Source: Foliamicus sp963666765
GTDB lineage: Bacteria > Pseudomonadota > Gammaproteobacteria > Steroidobacterales > Foliamicaceae
DNA: 64,000 bases
Reading direction: 5' to 3'
Assembly (NCBI GenBank): GCA_963666765.1
Contig: OY762933.1
Location: 1,550,001-1,614,000 of the forward strand
The notes beneath the pieces are model-generated. The model searched no databases. It was not told where the DNA came from and saw only the letters and a list, made by a program, of their open reading frames with translations. The first letter of the stretch is position 1, and the number at the start of each line of letters is the position of its first letter. Positions 60,849 to 64,000 of the stretch are shown in pieces. The position numbers and the translations under genes were made by a program.

Positions 60849-60918
60849 GCCTTTGCTGCGCCCCTTCCCGGCAGGAGCGTCGCGAAGTGGCGACGAAGGG
60901 AAGGGGCGCAGCAAAGGC
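60849..60918. repeat. Palindrome, family B copy 2 (B2)
   Basis: Perfect 21-bp arms 60849-60869 and 60898-60918 around a 28-base loop reading GGCAGGAGCGTCGCGAAGTGG at its start. It lies between the M24 peptidase gene and the WrbA-like gene, ending 24 bases before the latter's start. The outer arm (GCCTTTGCTGCG) is unlike that of the other copies. Confidence 0.9.
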
Positions 60919-60942
60919 GGTCAAGACAAGAACGAAACGTCA

Positions 60943-61545
60943 ATGAACGGTGAACTCAAAATCCTGGTGGTCTACTACTCGGTGAAGGGCGCCACCGAGG
61001 CCCTGGCAAGAGCCATCGGCCGAGGCATAGAAAGGACGCCCGGTTGCGAAGCCGTGCTGCGAGCCGCGCCGCCTGTGGCCGCACAATCCGGCGAGGCCCT
61101 GCCCGCCGTGCCAGAAAGCGGCGCCCCGTACGTCAGCAAGGACGACCTCAGGGATTGCGCCGGCCTGGCGCTGGGCAGTCCCACCCGCTTCGGCGCCCCC
61201 AGCGCGCCGATTCAGCATTTCCTCGACGGCCTGGCGGCGGAATGGGTCTCCGGCCTGCTGGTGGACAAGCCCGCTGCCGTATTCACGTCGTCGGGCAGCA
61301 TGCACGGCGGACAGGAAGCAACCCTGCTATCGCTGGCGGTTCCCCTGCTGCACCACGGAATGCTCATCGCCGGGATCCCCTACACCGTGCCGGAATTGCG
61401 CAAGACCACCTCGGGCGGATCGCCCTACGGCGCGTCGCACGTCGAGCGCGCCAGCGACAACGGCCTCACGCTCGACGAAAAAGCCCTCGCCGAAGCCCTG
61501 GGCCGCCGCCTCACCCAACTCGCTCGCTCCCTGAACGCGTCCTGA
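60943..61545 (+). CDS. WrbA-like flavodoxin-fold NAD(P)H:quinone oxidoreductase
   Basis: 200-residue flavoprotein. The FMN phosphate loop is YYSVKGATEALARAI at residues about 10-24, and further FMN contacts are GSPTRFGAPSAPIQHFLD and SSGSMHGGQEATLLSL, all typical of WrbA. WrbA reduces quinones by two electrons and protects against redox stress. Palindrome B2 ends just upstream of the ATG (60943) and B4 begins 11 bases after the stop, so the gene is flanked by copies. Confidence 0.9.
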   Translation: MNGELKILVVYYSVKGATEALARAIGRGIERTPGCEAVLRAAPPVAAQSGEALPAVPESGAPYVSKDDLRDCAGLALGSPTRFGAPSAPIQHFLDGLAAEWVSGLLVDKPAAVFTSSGSMHGGQEATLLSLAVPLLHHGMLIAGIPYTVPELRKTTSGGSPYGASHVERASDNGLTLDEKALAEALGRRLTQLARSLNAS

Positions 61546-61556
61546 CTGGCTCTCGA

Positions 61557-61629
61557 GCGTTTTGCGACGCCCCCTTGTGGCCTCAGCCACTTCGCGACGC
61601 TTCCGCCACAAGGGGGCGTCGCAAAACGC
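61557..61629. repeat. Palindrome, family B copy 4 (B4)
   Basis: Perfect 24-bp arms 61557-61580 and 61606-61629 around a 25-base loop. On the minus strand the loop holds AGCGTCGCGAAGTGGCT, the core of the family. The arms (GCGTTTTGCGACGCCCCCTT) are the most different of the four. It is 28 bases from the start of copy B3. Confidence 0.88.
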
Positions 61630-61657
61630 CAATCCAAACGGTTGCGCGCATGCTGGA

Positions 61658-61727
61658 GCGCGGTGTTGCACCCTTCCCGGCAGGAGCGTCGCGAAGTGGC
61701 TCCGAAGGGAAGGGTGCAACACCGCGC
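61658..61727. repeat. Palindrome, family B copy 3 (B3)
   Basis: Perfect 21-bp arms 61658-61678 and 61707-61727 around a 28-base loop identical, in the opposite orientation, to that of copy B1. It lies upstream of dapD (start 61804). Copies B3 and B4 together fill most of the gap between the WrbA-like gene and dapD. Confidence 0.9.
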
Positions 61728-61803
61728 GAAGGATCAGCGCCATGATGCGATAATTGCGCCGCGTCGTTGGGTAAGCGGCGGAAATCACTCGCGAGAGCTT
61801 GAA

Positions 61804-62616
61804 GTGCAAGACCTGCGCAACATCATCGAAGCCGCGTACGAACGGCGTACGGAACTCGCGCCCGACAGCGCGCACGGGGAGCTGCGCGCGGCCATCGACG
61901 AGGCCATCGGACTGCTCGACAGCGGCGCGGCGCGGGTGGCCGAACTGACCGACGACGGCTGGCAGGTCAATGAGTGGCTCAAGAAGGCGGTGCTCCTTTA
62001 TTTCGCGGTGACGCCCAGCCGCGAGATCCCCGCGGGGCACACGCGTTTCTTCGACAAGGTGCCGCTGAAATTCGCCAGCGGCGACATCGCCTCGTCCGGC
62101 GTGCGCGTGGTGCCCGACGCGCTGGCGCGGCGCGGCGCCTACATCGCTCCCGGCGTGGTGCTCATGCCCAGCTACGTGAACATCGGCGCCTACGTGGACA
62201 GCGGCACGCTGATCGACACCTGGGCCACCGTGGGAAGCTGCGCGCAGATCGGCAAGAACGTCCACCTTTCCGGGGGCGCGGGTATCGGCGGGGTGCTGGA
62301 GCCTCTGCAGGCCACGCCCACCATCATCGAGGATGACTGTTTCATCGGCGCCCGCTCCGAGATCGTCGAGGGCGTCATCATCGAGCGCGGCGCGGTCATC
62401 GCGATGGGCGTCTACATCGGCCAGAGCACGCGCATCTACGACCGGACCCGCGACGAGGTCCTGTACGGGCGGGTCCCCGCCGGCTCGGTGGTGGTGCCTG
62501 GCAGCCTGCCGGACGGAAAGAGCCGCGCGCAGCTGTATTGCGCCGTGATCGTCAAGCAGGTGGACGAACGCACTCGCCGGCGCACGTCTTTGAACGAGTT
62601 GTTGCGCGATGTCTGA
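61804..62616 (+). CDS. dapD: Tetrahydrodipicolinate N-succinyltransferase
   Basis: Lysine/meso-diaminopimelate pathway enzyme that transfers succinyl from succinyl-CoA. 270 residues, with an N-terminal helical domain and a left-handed beta-helix of hexapeptide repeats (SYVNIGAYVDSGTLID, GSCAQIGKNVHLSGGAGIGG, VIIERGAVIAMGVYIG). The start is a GTG at 61804; no ATG in frame gives this length and the N-terminus (QDLRNIIEAAYERR) fits. The stop overlaps the dapE start by eight bases, so the two are coupled. Confidence 0.95.
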   Translation: MQDLRNIIEAAYERRTELAPDSAHGELRAAIDEAIGLLDSGAARVAELTDDGWQVNEWLKKAVLLYFAVTPSREIPAGHTRFFDKVPLKFASGDIASSGVRVVPDALARRGAYIAPGVVLMPSYVNIGAYVDSGTLIDTWATVGSCAQIGKNVHLSGGAGIGGVLEPLQATPTIIEDDCFIGARSEIVEGVIIERGAVIAMGVYIGQSTRIYDRTRDEVLYGRVPAGSVVVPGSLPDGKSRAQLYCAVIVKQVDERTRRRTSLNELLRDV

Positions 62617-63766
62617 ACTTCGCGACAGCCAGACGCTGGAATTGGCGCTGGACCTGATGCGCCGGCGGTCGGTCACGCCCGCGGACGGCGGTTGCCAGGA
62701 GCTCCTGGGCGGGCTGCTGGAAGAGGCCGGCTTCAGCGTCGAGCACATGCCCTTCGGCAAGGTGTCCAACCTCTGGGCGCGGCACGGCGGCGATTCGCCG
62801 GTGCTGTGCTTTGCCGGCCACACCGACGTGGTGCCGCCCGGGCCGCGCAAGGACTGGGACCACGATCCGTTCGAGCCGGAGCTGAGCGACGGCTGGCTCA
62901 AGGGGCGCGGCGCCGCGGACATGAAATCCGGCATCGCGGCCATGGTCCGCGCCGGTATCGATTTCGCCAACGACCACCCCGATCATCGCGGCTCGGTGGC
63001 CTTCCTCATCACCAGCGACGAGGAAGGACCGGCAACCGACGGCACCCGCAGGGTCATGGACACGCTCAGCGCCCGCGACGAAATGATCGACTGGTGCGTC
63101 GTGGGCGAGCCTTCCTGCTCGGAGCAGCTCGGCGACACCCTGCGGGTCGGGCGGCGCGGCTCGCTCAGCGCCATCATGACCGTGCGCGGCGAACAGGGCC
63201 ACGTCGCCTACCCCGCGCTGGCGCAAAACCCGATACAGAGTTTCGCGCCGGTGCTTGCGGACCTGTACGCCACGCCGCTGGACCAGGGCAACGACAATTT
63301 CCCTCCCACCGGCTTCCAGGTGGTGCGGGTTCATGCCGACGCCGGCGCGACCAACGTGTTTCCCGGCGAACTGGTTACACGCTTTAACTTCCGCTTCAAC
63401 ACCGAGTGGCGGAGCGACCAGATCAAGGAATGGGTGGAGAATCTCCTCAGCCGCCACGAAATTGACTACGAGATCAAATGGTTCCCCGCCGGCGAGCCCT
63501 TCCTGACCGCCCACGGCCCGCTGGTCGAGACGGCCCGGGAAACAGTGCGCGATGAGTGCGGGATCGACCCGGAGCTGTCCACAGGCGGCGGCACCTCCGA
63601 CGGGCGTTTCATTGCGCTGCACGGCGCCGACGTGGTGGAATTCGGCGTGATCAACCGCACCATCCACCAGGTCAACGAGCGCGTCCGGGCCAGCGATGTC
63701 GAAGGCCTGCGGCGCGTGTACGCGCGGATCATGGAGCGGCTGCTGCTCAAGCGGGAATCGGAGTAG
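62609..63766 (+). CDS. dapE: Succinyl-diaminopimelate desuccinylase
   Basis: Removes succinate from N-succinyl-LL-diaminopimelate; dizinc peptidase of the M20 group. 385 residues. Zinc and catalytic motifs: CFAGHTDVVPPG, GRGAADMKSGIAAM (bridging Asp), SDEEGPATDGT (catalytic Glu), VVGEPSCSEQLG and GGGTSDGRFIA. A dimerisation lobe lies at about residues 185-295. It overlaps dapD by eight bases and precedes proC by four bases. Confidence 0.97.
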   Translation: MSELRDSQTLELALDLMRRRSVTPADGGCQELLGGLLEEAGFSVEHMPFGKVSNLWARHGGDSPVLCFAGHTDVVPPGPRKDWDHDPFEPELSDGWLKGRGAADMKSGIAAMVRAGIDFANDHPDHRGSVAFLITSDEEGPATDGTRRVMDTLSARDEMIDWCVVGEPSCSEQLGDTLRVGRRGSLSAIMTVRGEQGHVAYPALAQNPIQSFAPVLADLYATPLDQGNDNFPPTGFQVVRVHADAGATNVFPGELVTRFNFRFNTEWRSDQIKEWVENLLSRHEIDYEIKWFPAGEPFLTAHGPLVETARETVRDECGIDPELSTGGGTSDGRFIALHGADVVEFGVINRTIHQVNERVRASDVEGLRRVYARIMERLLLKRESE

Positions 63767-63770
63767 GCCC

Positions 63771-64000
63771 ATGAACGTGGGGTTCATCGGCGCCGGCACG
63801 ATTACCGAGGCCGTGGTAACGGGTCTTTGCGGGGCCGGATCACCCGACCTCTCGATCCTCCTGTCGCCCAGGAGCCTCGATCGTTCGCGCCGCTTGAGCG
63901 AACGCCATGCTGCGGTCGAGGTGGCCCCCGACAACCAGCAGGTGCTGGACCGCTCGGAACTCATCTTTCTTGCCGTGCGTCCCCAGGATGCGGGCGCGGT
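63771..64000 (+). CDS. proC: Pyrroline-5-carboxylate reductase, N-terminal part (runs off the right edge)
   Basis: Last step of proline synthesis. The first 76 codons show the Rossmann opening NVGFIGAGTITEAVVTGL and then ELIFLAVRPQDAGAV, where the AVRPQ segment is the family's AVKPQ motif that follows the NADP-binding fold. The ATG is four bases after the dapE stop. The family's catalytic C-terminal half is beyond the window. Confidence 0.88.
   Translation, partial: MNVGFIGAGTITEAVVTGLCGAGSPDLSILLSPRSLDRSRRLSERHAAVEVAPDNQQVLDRSELIFLAVRPQDAGA

Noticed and set aside
1..64000. CRISPR array, prophage, insertion sequence or biosynthetic cluster
   Set aside because: No direct-repeat arrays, integrase, transposase, capsid or large synthase genes were found in either strand.

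Overview
The window is about 64 kb of high-GC DNA from a gammaproteobacterium, probably an uncultured environmental lineage. The support is DjlA, Coq7 (ubiquinone synthesis), Mpl, a PhoB-PhoR pair, a family-4 uracil-DNA glycosylase, DapD/DapE, a YdgA-like DUF945 protein and several TonB-dependent receptors. No species call is justified from sequence alone. Genes are tightly packed: the only gene-free stretch above 300 bases is 12528-12844. No rRNA, CRISPR array, prophage or intact insertion sequence was seen.

Layout. 1-5.5 kb is housekeeping: start of purC, djlA, rpe, coq7, a tRNA-Gln, rpsI-rplM and phoR-phoB. At 5.5-11.3 kb a TonB-dependent receptor and an internally duplicated lipoprotein lie directly upstream of phoB on the same strand, suggesting a phosphate-linked outer-membrane uptake module. 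11.5-25 kb is accessory: a two-domain VOC protein, a 264-bp inverted-repeat element, an orphan TRAP-type binding protein with a membrane partner, a CpcT/CpeT-like secreted protein, a VapBC pair, an exported molybdenum hydroxylase with its 2Fe-2S subunit and a cytochrome c, two DUF1838 proteins, a UbiD-like decarboxylase and an acyl-CoA-ligase-like protein. 25-34.6 kb holds an ABC exporter with a secreted chelatase-fold protein, an S46 dipeptidyl peptidase, mpl, adk, a PPi-dependent phosphofructokinase and a DUF1244 gene. pheA opens the next block. 35.5-52.8 kb is a catabolic island: EthD protein, ThDP enzyme, second UbiD, MFS carrier, Rieske dioxygenase alpha/beta, then a leftward run of eight genes (MFS, DUF1838, DUF1838, MFS, MFS, ferredoxin, TonB receptor, secreted protein) and a divergent Asp/Glu-racemase-family gene. 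52.8-64 kb returns to housekeeping: DUF945, MFS, udg, pssA, proS, acyP, an M24 peptidase, a WrbA-like flavoprotein, dapD, dapE and the start of proC.

How the genes may work together. The accessory genes fit capture of a poorly soluble organic (probably aromatic or polycyclic acid) substrate by TonB receptors, processing in the periplasm by Tat/Sec-exported proteins (molybdenum hydroxylase plus cytochrome c, DUF1838 proteins), import by MFS carriers, then cytoplasmic attack by the Rieske oxygenase with its ferredoxin, UbiD decarboxylases, a CoA ligase and a ThDP enzyme. This is inference from context; the substrate is unknown.

The most unusual structural signals are two families of intergenic palindromes whose loop is conserved between copies while the 21-32 bp arms differ in sequence yet stay almost perfectly self-complementary (four copies each), together with a third family of short hairpins, one copy of which lies inside a coding region.
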